NCBI GenBank assembly: GCA_035293945.1 | Contig: DATGLV010000041.1 | Coordinates: 62,001-126,000, forward strand | DNA: 64,000 nt | Source of the DNA: VAZQ01 sp035293945 | GTDB taxonomy: Bacteria > Pseudomonadota > Alphaproteobacteria > Rhizobiales > Xanthobacteraceae | Reading direction: 5' to 3' | The notes under the pieces: generated by a model | What the model saw: only the letters and a program-made list of their open reading frames with translations | What the model was told of the DNA's origin: nothing | Databases searched by the model: none | Part shown: positions 51,104 to 60,443 of the stretch, piece after piece | Layout of the letters: each line of letters opens with the position of its first letter | Numbering within the stretch: position 1 is the stretch's first letter | Made by a program: the position numbers and the translations under genes

Positions 51104-52366
51104 CTATTCGGCGGCCGACGGCGCGAATCGCGGGGCTTCGGTCGGCGCCGGCGTCAAGAAGATGAACATGTTGGCTGCCACGATCGTGCACGCCAAGAAG
51201 TAGAAGACCGCGAACAGGCCGAAACGGTCCGCCAGCTGCCCGCCGAGCAGCGGCCCCATGGCGACGCCGAGCGCCTGGGTGCCGAACAGAACCCCGATAC
51301 TGGTGCCCCCCATGGCGGGCGGCACTGCGTCGAGCAGCCAAGCCTGCATGACCGAGCGAATCGCGAACAGGAAGAAGCCGAGGAACGCAACCAGGAACAC
51401 GAAGGCTGGCGTCTTGCCGGCAATGCCCATGGACAACAGGATCACCCCCGATGTCCCCATGCTGCTCATGATGATGCGGCGGCGCCCCATCTTGTCGGAA
51501 AGATGCCCGGCGACCGGCGCCGCTGCGAAGCCGGCAACCTGCATGGCGAACAGGCAAGCGCCGACAGTGCCCTTCGAAAGGTCCATCTCGCGCAGCAGAT
51601 AAATCGGCAGGAAGGCGAGCAAGGTACTCTGCGTCATCGAGCGGAACGCGCCGCTCACCGACAGCATGACCAGCGTGCGGTTGCCCATGAGCACGCGGAA
51701 GTCGCTCAGCCGCTTGGCAAGGCTCGGCGCCGCCGGTGCCGCCTTGCCGGCTCCGCCTTGGTTCTGCGTGCGCCCGAGGCTCATCAGGATGATGCACGAC
51801 ATGATGATGCCGGGCAGCACATTGAGCACCATCACATTGCGCCAGCTGATGGCATAAAGCATGTAGCCGACCACCAGCGGAGCGACCGCATCCCCGACAT
51901 TGCCGCCCATGCCGTGGATCGAGACCACCAGGCCGCGCCGGTCGGGAAAGAGCCGCGCCAGCAAGGGAATGGCGGTCGGGTGCCAGAGATTATTGCCCAT
52001 GCCGACCAGCGCCGCACAGCACAAGAGCATCCAGTACTGATGGCTGAAGCCCATCAACAGATACGGGGCACCCACCCAGAACAGGGAGATTGCCATGAGC
52101 AGCCCCTTGCGGCTGACCGAATCGACCAGGATTCCGCCCGGAATATTCGACAGTGCGCCGGCCGTCGCCTGCACGGTCAGGATCGAGCCGATCTCCGAAT
52201 AGCTCAAGCCCAGCTCCGCCCCGATAAGCGGCAGCAGGAGATAGAACGTCGCCGGATACCAGTGGGTCAGCGCATGCCCGATGGTAACCAGCCAGACTTC
52301 GCGAAACGGCGTCTTGGCACCCGGCGAAGGAACGTCGGGCGCGTTGAGAGCGAGAGTGCTCATCAT
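51104..52366 (-). CDS. MFS transporter, Fsr-like branch
   Basis: This 420-residue protein has 12 helices (VTIGHALTHWYPATFYLLLP, SNIPGGILVDSVSRKGLL, GNNLWHPTAIPLLARLFPDRRG). The N-terminal His-rich helix and LWHPTAIP segment resemble the Fsr/FsmR family and the protein at 24.6 kb. It lies 103 bp upstream of the AAHS transporter gene on the same strand. The substrate is unknown. Confidence 0.9.
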   Translation of the reverse strand: MMSTLALNAPDVPSPGAKTPFREVWLVTIGHALTHWYPATFYLLLPLIGAELGLSYSEIGSILTVQATAGALSNIPGGILVDSVSRKGLLMAISLFWVGAPYLLMGFSHQYWMLLCCAALVGMGNNLWHPTAIPLLARLFPDRRGLVVSIHGMGGNVGDAVAPLVVGYMLYAISWRNVMVLNVLPGIIMSCIILMSLGRTQNQGGAGKAAPAAPSLAKRLSDFRVLMGNRTLVMLSVSGAFRSMTQSTLLAFLPIYLLREMDLSKGTVGACLFAMQVAGFAAAPVAGHLSDKMGRRRIIMSSMGTSGVILLSMGIAGKTPAFVFLVAFLGFFLFAIRSVMQAWLLDAVPPAMGGTSIGVLFGTQALGVAMGPLLGGQLADRFGLFAVFYFLACTIVAANMFIFLTPAPTEAPRFAPSAAE

Positions 52367-53070
52367 TCTTCAGTCCAGACGATGTGAAGACCCGGCAAGG
52401 CTCAGCACACGAAAAAGCCTCGGCGTGTGAGCCTGTTAAGCACCGCGTACCATACGGTCCAAGCGTTGCAAAATCGCGAATAGGCCTAAATTCCCTCGCA
52501 GCCCTGATCCGCGTTTTTGCATAGGGGGCCGATGATCGCATTCGACCTGAAGGAATGAGGTGGTCGCGAGCCGCGTTTTTCGAAGGTTGCCTCTCGGGCA
52601 AGGGGTATTCTCCGGTGCCGTGGCATCCACCGACACGACGGTTAAACTCCTTAGCTGTGGGTCAGGGAGGAAGGCCGTGGCCGTATCGAACTCAGCTGGA
52701 ACCGGCCGAATCCGGTTTGAAGCTGCTGCTGCATTTTTAGTACATTATTGGCGATTTTCTATTGTGTCGGACCCGCGGAGGCCCCTTGCATCGATGCCAG
52801 CTAGACTAGTCCGCTGTCGTTGCAAGGAACTTTGAGCTTCAAGGTTTCCCTGGACCGCCGAACTTTGCCGACGTTCGAAACGGAGATGCGCCGCAGCCCG
52901 GCTACATTTTCAAGCTGGACGCGCCTGCTTGCGCCGTCGGAAGCGCAATCCTCTCCCCCACCCGGTCATTCGAGATGCAACGGCATCTGGCTGGTTCGGA
53001 CAGCTCGGGTCAACGGAATGAACTTGATCCAATCGATCCGCGCCCTCACCGCTTGCTGAGCGGCGCAGGC
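52367..53070. other. Gene-poor intergenic region
   Basis: About 704 bp, the longest non-coding stretch in the window. Both flanking genes are transcribed leftward, so it holds the promoter of the MFS gene at 52366 and the 3' flank of the cupin gene. Local AT-rich patches occur near 52480-52530 and 52730-52760. No EcfG-type site, T-tract terminator, tRNA or credible coding frame was found. It may be a decayed gene or insertion scar. Confidence 0.5.
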
Positions 53071-53409
53071 TTAGCTTTCATCCCGTCCATGGACTTGGGC
53101 AGGCGGGGAAGTGGCCTCGAGAGCCGTGAACTTTTCCATGATTTGGTAGCTGTGCTCGGCGCCCGCCGGGACGAGCCAGGAATCGCCTGCTTCCAGCCTG
53201 ATCCGCTGGCCCTCGATGCTGAGCTCGGCCGAGCCGGAAATCGCATAGCCGACCGTCTCGTAGTTGCGCTGCACCGAATTCTTGGACTGCGGCTCCTCGT
53301 CGCGCCACAATCGCATCGACACCCGCTTTCCGGAGGCGAGATACACTTGCCCCATCGCACCGCGCGGCGAAGCAGCACTGCTGACCTTTTTTATTGTCGT
53401 GTCCGGCAT
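53071..53409 (-). CDS. Cupin-domain protein
   Basis: This 112-residue single-domain cupin (about 20-100) has the sequence NYETVGYAISGSAELSIEGQ and DSWLVPAGAEHSYQIME. The first metal motif lacks the usual two His, while the second has one (AGAEHSY), so metal binding is doubtful. ATG at 53409 has GAGAG upstream; an upstream ATG at 53460 would add 17 residues. It could be a small ligand-binding or isomerase-like protein. Confidence 0.78.
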   Translation of the reverse strand: MPDTTIKKVSSAASPRGAMGQVYLASGKRVSMRLWRDEEPQSKNSVQRNYETVGYAISGSAELSIEGQRIRLEAGDSWLVPAGAEHSYQIMEKFTALEATSPPAQVHGRDES

Positions 53410-53638
53410 GGCTCTCGTCAAACCCACGTCCTGCCCCGCGCCCTTATGCAGATGAAACATGCAGATGAAACCCGAATCCCGCGACCGGGGTTCCGTGGCA
53501 GCGGCGGAGCGCCCCATTTTCACGTGCCGTCACTGGAACTAAGCGGCTCGAAGTGAACCATCGCCTGGCCATCGCGGTTCACCCTAAAATCGGGCCCATT
53601 CGAACCTGCTCGACCATCCGGCGAAACTCCGTGCTCGC

Positions 53639-55477
53639 ATGAGCAGACAAGCACGTTTTCACATCGGCTATTGGATCGCGGCCATCATCGGTCTGCTTAT
53701 CCTGCAATACTTCCATGCGACCAGCCAGCGCGTCGAAGCAATCCCGTATAGCCAGTTCCAACAACTGCTGCATGACGGCAAGGTCTCCGAGATCGGGATT
53801 TCCGACCGCTACATTCAGGGCCGACTGAAGCAGCCGCTGCCCAGTGGGAAGAGCGAATTTGTGACGACGCGCGTCGATCCACAATTTGCCGATGAGTTGC
53901 AGAAGTACGGCGTGACCTTCACGGGTCAGGTCGAGAGCACGTTCTTGCAGGATGTGCTCTCCTGGGTGGTTCCCGCGCTGGTGTTTTTCGGCCTTTGGAC
54001 GTTTCTCGCCCGCCGCATGGGCCAGGGCATGGGCGGGCTCATGACAATCGGCAAGAGCAAGGCGAAGATCTATGTGGAGTCCGATACCGGCGTTCGATTT
54101 GATGATGTCGCCGGTGTGGACGAGGCCAAGGACGAGCTCCACGAGCTGGTCGAGTTCCTGAAAAACCCGGGACAATACAGCCGGCTCGGCGGACGCATGC
54201 CGAAGGGCATCCTGCTGGTCGGACCGCCGGGCACAGGCAAGACGCTGCTGGCAAAAGCCGTGGCCGGACAGGCCAAGGTGCCGTTCTTCTCGATCTCCGG
54301 CTCCGAGTTCGTGGAGATGTTCGTGGGTGTCGGCGCCGCCCGGGTGCGCGACTTGTTCGAGCAGGCCAGGACCAAGGCGCCCGCCATCATCTTCATTGAC
54401 GAGCTCGACGCGCTCGGCCGCGCCCGCGGCATCGGTCCTTATGCGGGCGGCCACGACGAGAAGGAGCAGACGCTCAATCAGCTCCTGGTCGAGATGGACG
54501 GCTTCGATTCCAAATCTGGGCTGGTCATCCTGGCCGCCACCAACCGGCCGGAGATCCTCGACCCGGCGCTGTTGCGTGCCGGACGTTTCGATCGGCAAGT
54601 GCTGGTGGATCGGCCCGACAAGAAGGGGCGCGCCGATATCCTGCGCGTGCACTTGCGCAAGGCGAGGCTTGCTGCGGATGTCGACCCCAACAACGTTGCA
54701 GCGCTCACGCCCGGCTTCACCGGCGCCGATCTCGCCAATCTCGTCAACGAGGCGGCGCTACTCGCCACGCGGCGCGGGGCCGAGGCCGTTTCGATGACCG
54801 ATTTTACCAACGCGGTCGAGCGCATGGTCGCTGGCCTGGAAAAGCGCAATCGGCTGCTCAATCCGAAAGAGCGGCAGATCGTTGCGCATCACGAAATGGG
54901 TCATGCATTGGTCGCCTTCTCGCTTCCCGGAACCGACCCGGTGCACAAGGTCTCGATCATCCCACGCGGCGTTGGCGCTCTCGGCTACACGATTCAGCGA
55001 CCGACCGAAGACCGGTTTCTGATGACGCGCGAAGAGCTCGACAGCAAGATGGCCGTTCTGCTGGGCGGGCGCGCCGCCGAGCAGATCATCTTCGGACACC
55101 TCTCCACCGGGGCTGCGGATGATCTGCGCCGGGTGACGGATATCGCCCGCTCGATGGTCACGCGCTACGGCATGTCCGAGCGCCTCGGCAGCGTCGCCTA
55201 TGATCGCGATCCGCGTGGCTTCATGACCGGCTCCGATCTGCCGTTGCCACGTCCGGAGCAAGACTACGCCGAGGCCACCGCTGCCGCGATCGACAGCGAG
55301 GTTCGCGCTATCGTGCAAGCCGCGATGGAACGCGCGCTGGGCATCCTGCGCGAAAAGCGGCCGATCCTGGAGCGCAGCGCTCAGCGCCTGTTGGAAAAGG
55401 AAACTCTGGACGAAAAAGACTTGACCGAATTGATCGGGCCGCCTGCCGGTCCTCCGCTTCGGGTCGCAGCCGAATAA
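53639..55477 (+). CDS. ftsH: FtsH-family membrane-bound AAA+ zinc protease (accessory type)
   Basis: This 612-residue protein has two N-terminal membrane helices (about 9-25 and 103-122) around a periplasmic loop. The AAA domain has Walker A GPPGTGKT (195-202), Walker B FIDELDALGRAR and the second region of homology (PALLRAGRFDRQ). The metalloprotease motif is HHEMGH (417-422), with Met where housekeeping FtsH usually has Ala, and the third ligand region is LLGGRAAEQIIFG. FtsH degrades unfolded membrane and cytosolic proteins. The variant motif and isolated context suggest an accessory rather than the essential copy. Confidence 0.93.
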   Translation: MSRQARFHIGYWIAAIIGLLILQYFHATSQRVEAIPYSQFQQLLHDGKVSEIGISDRYIQGRLKQPLPSGKSEFVTTRVDPQFADELQKYGVTFTGQVESTFLQDVLSWVVPALVFFGLWTFLARRMGQGMGGLMTIGKSKAKIYVESDTGVRFDDVAGVDEAKDELHELVEFLKNPGQYSRLGGRMPKGILLVGPPGTGKTLLAKAVAGQAKVPFFSISGSEFVEMFVGVGAARVRDLFEQARTKAPAIIFIDELDALGRARGIGPYAGGHDEKEQTLNQLLVEMDGFDSKSGLVILAATNRPEILDPALLRAGRFDRQVLVDRPDKKGRADILRVHLRKARLAADVDPNNVAALTPGFTGADLANLVNEAALLATRRGAEAVSMTDFTNAVERMVAGLEKRNRLLNPKERQIVAHHEMGHALVAFSLPGTDPVHKVSIIPRGVGALGYTIQRPTEDRFLMTREELDSKMAVLLGGRAAEQIIFGHLSTGAADDLRRVTDIARSMVTRYGMSERLGSVAYDRDPRGFMTGSDLPLPRPEQDYAEATAAAIDSEVRAIVQAAMERALGILREKRPILERSAQRLLEKETLDEKDLTELIGPPAGPPLRVAAE

Positions 55478-55632
55478 CGCCGCGGCCACACGAAAATCTT
55501 TAAAGGGAGATCTTCAAGGAATGGTGCGCCCTTTTGATATCCCGCTGGCGCGAAGCGGCAAATCACCCGCTCGATTTCAAGATCGGTGCCACAGGCCTGC
55601 TGTTTGTAGACCCGCCTGAGCTTGACGACTGC

Positions 55633-55836
55633 CTATTCCGGGGCGCCGTCGGCGCAGAACTCGTTACAAAAAAATCGACCACCGACCAGCCATGCATTGA
55701 TCCCTGTTGCGGTGAACCGCAATGGTTCGCGGCAGAACGCGCACTGCGCGAGCGATTTCGAAGGCGGGCTGGGGACGGGCGAGCGGATCAAAGGTGCCGC
55801 TTGTTCGCTGCGTATTGCCATACCGACAAAAGCCAT
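55633..55836 (-). CDS. Cys-rich mini-protein (possible zinc ribbon) under an EcfG-type promoter
   Basis: This 67-residue soluble protein has four Cys in two knuckle-like pairs (CAFC about 32-35, then FFCNEFC about 57-61) and the motif LRFTATGINAWLVGGRFFCNE, resembling short proteins of Hyphomicrobiales. ATG at 55836 has AGGAGAG at good spacing. An exact EcfG-type promoter ends 34 bp upstream, giving a short leader. It is likely a zinc-binding stress peptide of unknown role. Confidence 0.8.
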   Translation of the reverse strand: MAFVGMAIRSEQAAPLIRSPVPSPPSKSLAQCAFCREPLRFTATGINAWLVGGRFFCNEFCADGAPE

Positions 55837-55870
55837 GTCGCTCTCCTGAAGCATGCAAGCTCGCGCCCTT

Positions 55871-55895
55871 AACGCGCATTGGCTCGGCTGGTTCC
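55871..55895 (-). promoter_or_regulatory. EcfG-type general stress promoter upstream of the Cys-rich mini-protein
   Basis: On the minus strand GGAAC (55895-55891), a 16-bp spacer and CGTT (55874-55871) match the consensus exactly. The -10 element is 34 bp upstream of the start codon, the best-placed of the three sites, giving an expected leader of about 25-30 nt. Confidence 0.85.
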
Positions 55896-56075
55896 AGCAG
55901 AGCCAGCATTGCGCTGCAGCGAACGATTGATTTCGAACTGATCGCAGCGGAGCGAATACCTCTGCTGCCGCTTCGAGAATCATGGAAATCCAAGTTGGCC
56001 ATGAGCCACGCATCACCTGACGAATGAACCGTTGCGTCGAATGGCCAAGTCCAGGACGGCGCGCCTCCTTGCTCA

Positions 56076-56098
56076 GTTTAGCTCGCCTATGGCTAAAC
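56076..56098. repeat. Small inverted repeat
   Basis: GTTTAGC and GCTAAAC form a perfect 7-bp stem with a 9-nt loop, flanked by GCTCAG direct repeats. It lies about 120 bp upstream of the phosphoesterase start and could be an operator or hairpin. Confidence 0.45.
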
Positions 56099-56218
56099 GG
56101 CTCAGAGATGATCGCTCGGCGGCTTTGTCGCCGGCTGGGCCCGCCGGCCTTGTCACGATGAGTTCATGCATGGCAGGGTAATTTGTTCCTCCTCTTCCAT
56201 CTATTGTCGAGGTCCTCC

Positions 56219-57922
56219 ATGCCCAAAGTGGCGTTCTGTGCCGCCGCGAGCTCGATGCTCGCTATCATGGCCGTTGCATGCGGCATCGCGCGCGCCGATT
56301 CGATTGCGCCCGCCGCCGTCTCGGCTCCGGGCCAGCAGGATACGACTGCGACCGCCACGCCGATCAAGCATCTGGTGATCCTGTTCAACGAGAACGTGTC
56401 GTTCGATCATTACTTTGCCACCTACCCGACGGCGGCCAATCCGCCTGGGGAGCCCGTCTTCACGGCGAAGGCCGGCACGCCGACGATGATCGACACGCTC
56501 GCCAACGCGAATTTGTTGAGCCGCAATCCCAATTTCACCAACACGGCGAACGGCGGCGACGCCGCCGAGCCGTTCCGGCTCGACCGCACGCAGGCCTTCA
56601 CGGCCGATCAGAACCACGCCTATACGGCGGAGCAACAGGCCTCTGACGGCGGCAAGATGGACCTGTTTCCCAAATTTACCGGCAAGGGGACGAACGGCGG
56701 CGCCGGCGCGTTCGCCACCAAGGGCCAAGTCATGGGCTATTACGACGGCAACACCGTCACGGCGATGTGGATGTATGCCCAGCATTTCGCGATGAGCGAT
56801 AATGCCTGGACCGACACGTACGGCCCCTCCACGCCCGGAATGCTGAACATCAGCTCCGGACAGAGCAACGGCATGACGATCGTCGCCACCACCAAGAAGC
56901 CTTCCACGGTCGCCAACGTTTCCTACTATGTCGACGACGGTCAGGGCGGCCATACGATGATCAACGATGTCGATCCCGGCTACGATGTCTGCTCCAACCC
57001 CAAGGATCAGGCGATGATGGAGGGCGAGACAATCGGCGACCTGCTCAACAAGCGCTCCATCACCTGGGGCTCGTTCATGGGCGGGTTTCGGCTCGATACG
57101 ACCAACCCAAACGGCTCGACCGACTGCAAGCGCAGCACCCATTCGACCGTGGTCGGGGCGAACATCGTGGACTACATCTCGCACCATGCGTGGTTTCAAT
57201 ATTACCGGACGACCGCCAATCCGAAGCATGAGCGGCCAAGCTCGCTCGCGGCCATCGGCTACAGCCTCGAGCACGACGCTGCCACCCGCGATCCCGCCAA
57301 CCATAATTACGACCTGCAGGATTTCTATGAAGCCGTGAAGGCCGGCAATTTCCCTTCGGTCTCCTACATCAAGCTGCCCGCCTATGAGGACGGCCATGCC
57401 GCCTATTCGGATCCGTTGGACGAGCAGGCCGGCACTGTCGCGTTGATCAACTTTCTCCAACAACAGCCGGATTGGAAGAGCACCGCAGTGGTGATCACCT
57501 GGGACGATTCCGATGGCTGGTACGATCACGCCTTTGCCAAGGTCACAAGCCCCTCGTTCGATGCAGAGGCGGACCAGCTCGACGGGCCGGGCAAGTGCGG
57601 GACGGGCACGCCATTGCCGGGCCTTGGCGGCAAACCGGTGAACGGCCGCTGCGGGCCCGGCACGCGGGTGCCGTTCATCGTGATATCGCCCTGGGCGCGC
57701 AGCAATTATGTCGGCCATGAGCAGATTTCGTTGGCTTCGGTGGTGCGCTTCATCGAGGACAATTGGCTGTCGGGACAGCGGCTCGGCGGCGGCTCGTTCG
57801 ATGCGACCGCCGGCACAATCAACGGCCTGTTCGATTTCATGTCGGGGGGAAACAATGCGCCGCTCTATCTTGACCCGGCCGCCGGCACGCCGTTGTCCGC
57901 CCCGCCCGGCCAATCACCCTGA
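56219..57922 (+). CDS. Secreted phospholipase C/acid phosphatase-family phosphoesterase
   Basis: This 567-residue protein starts at ATG 56219 (GAGGT upstream) with a Sec signal. The phosphoesterase (PF04185) pattern is clear: HLVILFNENVSFDHYFATYP, TDTYGPSTPGMLNI, VVITWDDSDGWYDHA and RVPFIVISPWARSNYVGHE. Family members hydrolyse phosphate esters in the periplasm (AcpA-like) or phospholipids (PLC). Conserved Asp, Asn and His residues look intact. It is 6 bp upstream of the di-haem peroxidase gene and surely co-transcribed, an unusual pairing. Confidence 0.9.
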   Translation: MPKVAFCAAASSMLAIMAVACGIARADSIAPAAVSAPGQQDTTATATPIKHLVILFNENVSFDHYFATYPTAANPPGEPVFTAKAGTPTMIDTLANANLLSRNPNFTNTANGGDAAEPFRLDRTQAFTADQNHAYTAEQQASDGGKMDLFPKFTGKGTNGGAGAFATKGQVMGYYDGNTVTAMWMYAQHFAMSDNAWTDTYGPSTPGMLNISSGQSNGMTIVATTKKPSTVANVSYYVDDGQGGHTMINDVDPGYDVCSNPKDQAMMEGETIGDLLNKRSITWGSFMGGFRLDTTNPNGSTDCKRSTHSTVVGANIVDYISHHAWFQYYRTTANPKHERPSSLAAIGYSLEHDAATRDPANHNYDLQDFYEAVKAGNFPSVSYIKLPAYEDGHAAYSDPLDEQAGTVALINFLQQQPDWKSTAVVITWDDSDGWYDHAFAKVTSPSFDAEADQLDGPGKCGTGTPLPGLGGKPVNGRCGPGTRVPFIVISPWARSNYVGHEQISLASVVRFIEDNWLSGQRLGGGSFDATAGTINGLFDFMSGGNNAPLYLDPAAGTPLSAPPGQSP

Positions 57923-57928
57923 TCGCCG

Positions 57929-59287
57929 GTGACCCGCGCAATTTGCCTCGCCGCATTCTGCGCGTTGCTCGCGAGCTGCGGCGGCCTGCTCGAGACGCTG
58001 CCGGCGCAGCTGTCTGCCCATCCGTCTGCACATGACCCGTTCGCACCCGGTGAGAACCCACTGCCGGTCCGGCTCGTGCGTCCACCCGCGGGACCGCTCT
58101 CGGCCATGGCGGAGCTTGGCCGAGCAGTGTTCTACGACACTGGTCTCTCGTCCTCGGGACGGCTCTCCTGCGCCTCATGCCACAGCCCGCTGCACGCCTA
58201 TGCGTCGCCCCGCCGGGAAGCGGTGATGCGCGGCGGGGAGGCGCTCGCCCGCGAAGGCCTGCGCGCCGTGCCCTCGCTCATGTATCTCGAGCGCCAGCCG
58301 AGCTTCAGCATCGGGCCAGACAACGAGGAAGATGAAAACGTCGACATGGCCAAGCTGATCGCGCTGAGCCGGGGGACCGCGCCGGTGCCAAAAAAGGCCC
58401 CGCAAGCTGCGCCATCAGCGGTCAACATGGTGCCGCAGGGCGGCCTGTTCTGGGACGGCCGCGCCGACACGCTGCAGGCGCAGGCGCTGGAGCCGCTGCT
58501 CGATCCGCGCGAGATGGACGGTGGCAGCATCGAGACCGTCGCCGGCAAGTTGCGGCAGGCCCCCTACGCGGCGCAGCTGGCGCAATTGTTCGGTGCCTCG
58601 GTCTTCGCGGATTCGGGCCTGACTGTCGCCGAGGCCCTGTTCGCAGTCGCCCGCTATCAGATCGAAGATGCGAGCTTTCATCCCTACAGCAGCAAGTTCG
58701 ATGCCTGGCTGGAAGGGAAAGCGCGCTTCAGCGAAAGCGAGCTGCGCGGCTATATCCTCTACAACGATCCCGCCAAGGCCAATTGCGGCGGCTGCCATAT
58801 CGATCGGCCGAGCCGGGATGGCCTGCCGCCGCTGTTCACCGATCATCAGTTTGAAGCATTGGGGGCGCCACGCAACCCGGCACTCGCGGCAAACCGCGAC
58901 GCCAAGTTTTTCGATCTCGGCATCTGCGGGCCTTCCCGCGGAGACATGTCCGGCGCAACGCAATACTGCGGCTTCTTCATGACGCCGACGCTGCGCAACG
59001 TGGCGACACGCCGCGTATTCTTCCACAACGGCGTGTTCAGCACGCTGCGCCAGGTGATGGACTTCTACGCTTTTCGCGACGTCGAGCCGCAAAAGATCTA
59101 TCCGCGCAGAGCGGACGGCGCGGTTGATATCTACAACGATCTGCCGCCGCCCTATCGCGCCAATGTCGACAAGATCGATCCGCCTTTCGATCGCAAAGCC
59201 GGAGAGAAGCCGGCGATGACGGCTCAAGATGAGGAGGACATCATCGCCTTCCTCAGCACGCTCACGGACGGGTACCACCCGCATTGA
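57929..59287 (+). CDS. Di-haem cytochrome c peroxidase-family lipoprotein
   Basis: This 452-residue protein has a lipoprotein signal (LLASC, Cys17). Two haem c motifs lie at 81-85 (CASCH) and 286-290 (CGGCH), and the MauG/CcpA-type segments GGLFWDGRADTLQAQALEPL and TPTLRNVATRRVFFHNGVF are present. Such proteins reduce peroxide or oxidise protein side chains. GTG at 57929 lies 6 bp after the phosphoesterase stop. It is longer than classical CcpA (about 320-340 residues). Confidence 0.92.
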   Translation: MTRAICLAAFCALLASCGGLLETLPAQLSAHPSAHDPFAPGENPLPVRLVRPPAGPLSAMAELGRAVFYDTGLSSSGRLSCASCHSPLHAYASPRREAVMRGGEALAREGLRAVPSLMYLERQPSFSIGPDNEEDENVDMAKLIALSRGTAPVPKKAPQAAPSAVNMVPQGGLFWDGRADTLQAQALEPLLDPREMDGGSIETVAGKLRQAPYAAQLAQLFGASVFADSGLTVAEALFAVARYQIEDASFHPYSSKFDAWLEGKARFSESELRGYILYNDPAKANCGGCHIDRPSRDGLPPLFTDHQFEALGAPRNPALAANRDAKFFDLGICGPSRGDMSGATQYCGFFMTPTLRNVATRRVFFHNGVFSTLRQVMDFYAFRDVEPQKIYPRRADGAVDIYNDLPPPYRANVDKIDPPFDRKAGEKPAMTAQDEEDIIAFLSTLTDGYHPH

Positions 59288-59332
59288 GCGCGCGGAGAGA
59301 TCCTGCGACCGATGGCGGTCGGCCAGCCGCGT

Positions 59333-60310
59333 TCACCGCAATGACAACCGAAGCATGTCCGGGACCTTGCCGTTGCCGCCGCAAGGCAGCGAGCCGCCAA
59401 TGAAGAACAGCTTGTCGGCTGCAACCGCGGCTGCAAAGCCGTGCCGGCCCGCGGGAAGGGCCGGGAACTTGAGCCAACGATTGCCTTTGAGGTCGTAGGC
59501 CTCGACCTCGTCATAGGTCTTGCCGTCGCGGCACTCGCCACCGGCAAAGAACAGCATGCCGTGATACTGCGCATAGGCGCCGCTTGAGCGCGGCGTCGGC
59601 ATCGGCGCGGCGGAAGCCCATTTGTCGGTGACCGGATCATAGATGTCATGCAGGCCGACATTCGCCGTGGATTCGCCGGTGCGTCCGCCTACGACATGGA
59701 TCTTGCCGTCGACCACGAACACGCCGTCATGATCGCGCGCGGTCGGCAGCGGCGCTGCCGGATGCCATGCATTTGTCGCCGGATCGTACACTTCGTGGGT
59801 TGCGACCGTCGACTCCTCGCCCATGACCCGGCCGCCGATCGCATGAATCTTGCCGTCTACGGCGGCAAGCGCGACCGAGCCGCGCAGCCAGGAGAGCGGC
59901 GCCAGGCTCTGCCAATGATCGGCTGCCGGATCGTAGGAATAGACGCCCGCGGACGGCAGCATATGGCGGCCGCCCGCAAAGCCGCCCGCAAGATAGATCT
60001 TGCCGCCCAGAACCGCGATCCCCTCATGGGTCCGCCCCTCCGGCGAGCGCGCGCGTTCGCGCCAGCGATCAGTCTGGGGATCGTATTCGGTCATGAAGCC
60101 GTCGGTGTAGCGCTCGGTCTGCTTGCCATCCTTGGTTTCGGTCCAGCCGCCGCCGACTGCGTAGATCTTGTCGCCGACAGTGGCGGCCTGCAGCTCGCTG
60201 CGCCCTTGCGGCAGCGGCGCCGCCATGGACCAAGTGCCCGGCTGCTGCTGAGCAAGCGCCGGGGCGGCGACCATGATGGCAAGGGCGGCAGCTATGTGAC
60301 GAAGCATCAT
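59333..60310 (-). CDS. Exported Kelch-repeat beta-propeller protein
   Basis: This 325-residue protein has a signal peptide ending ALAQQ. About six Kelch repeats follow, each with the DGKIYAVGGR-like core and a later YDPATNAW-like turn. Kelch propellers bind proteins or sugars. Close bacterial relatives include the N-acetylneuraminate epimerase NanM fold, but no sialic-acid genes are nearby. It is convergent with the peroxidase gene. Confidence 0.92.
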   Translation of the reverse strand: MMLRHIAAALAIMVAAPALAQQQPGTWSMAAPLPQGRSELQAATVGDKIYAVGGGWTETKDGKQTERYTDGFMTEYDPQTDRWRERARSPEGRTHEGIAVLGGKIYLAGGFAGGRHMLPSAGVYSYDPAADHWQSLAPLSWLRGSVALAAVDGKIHAIGGRVMGEESTVATHEVYDPATNAWHPAAPLPTARDHDGVFVVDGKIHVVGGRTGESTANVGLHDIYDPVTDKWASAAPMPTPRSSGAYAQYHGMLFFAGGECRDGKTYDEVEAYDLKGNRWLKFPALPAGRHGFAAAVAADKLFFIGGSLPCGGNGKVPDMLRLSLR

Positions 60311-60443
60311 GGACGACCTCCTGGTTTATAGTCCCCTACTTGCCGGGCTTCTGGGACCGCAGCCCATCATGGTCGGGGCGACTGCTCTGCCCTATCATGC
60401 GGATATGCCGCCGATCGCTTCAAGGCCAATGCGGAGGAAGAGC

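Larger units (their letters stand above)
55837..56218. other. Intergenic region with EcfG-type promoter and a hairpin
   Basis: About 382 bp between the leftward mini-protein and the rightward phosphoesterase gene. It contains the EcfG-type promoter (55871-55895) and the hairpin at 56076-56098. The promoter of the phosphoesterase gene should lie in the right part. No coding region is seen. Confidence 0.6.

Noticed and set aside
53530..53638. Heat-shock (RpoH) promoter upstream of the FtsH gene
   Set aside because: CTCGAAG and CCATCG only loosely resemble the alphaproteobacterial RpoH boxes, and the spacing is uncertain.
56201..57913. A 570-codon open frame antisense to the phosphoesterase
   Set aside because: It mirrors the sense gene, lacks a signal peptide or domain and is a high-GC third-position artefact.
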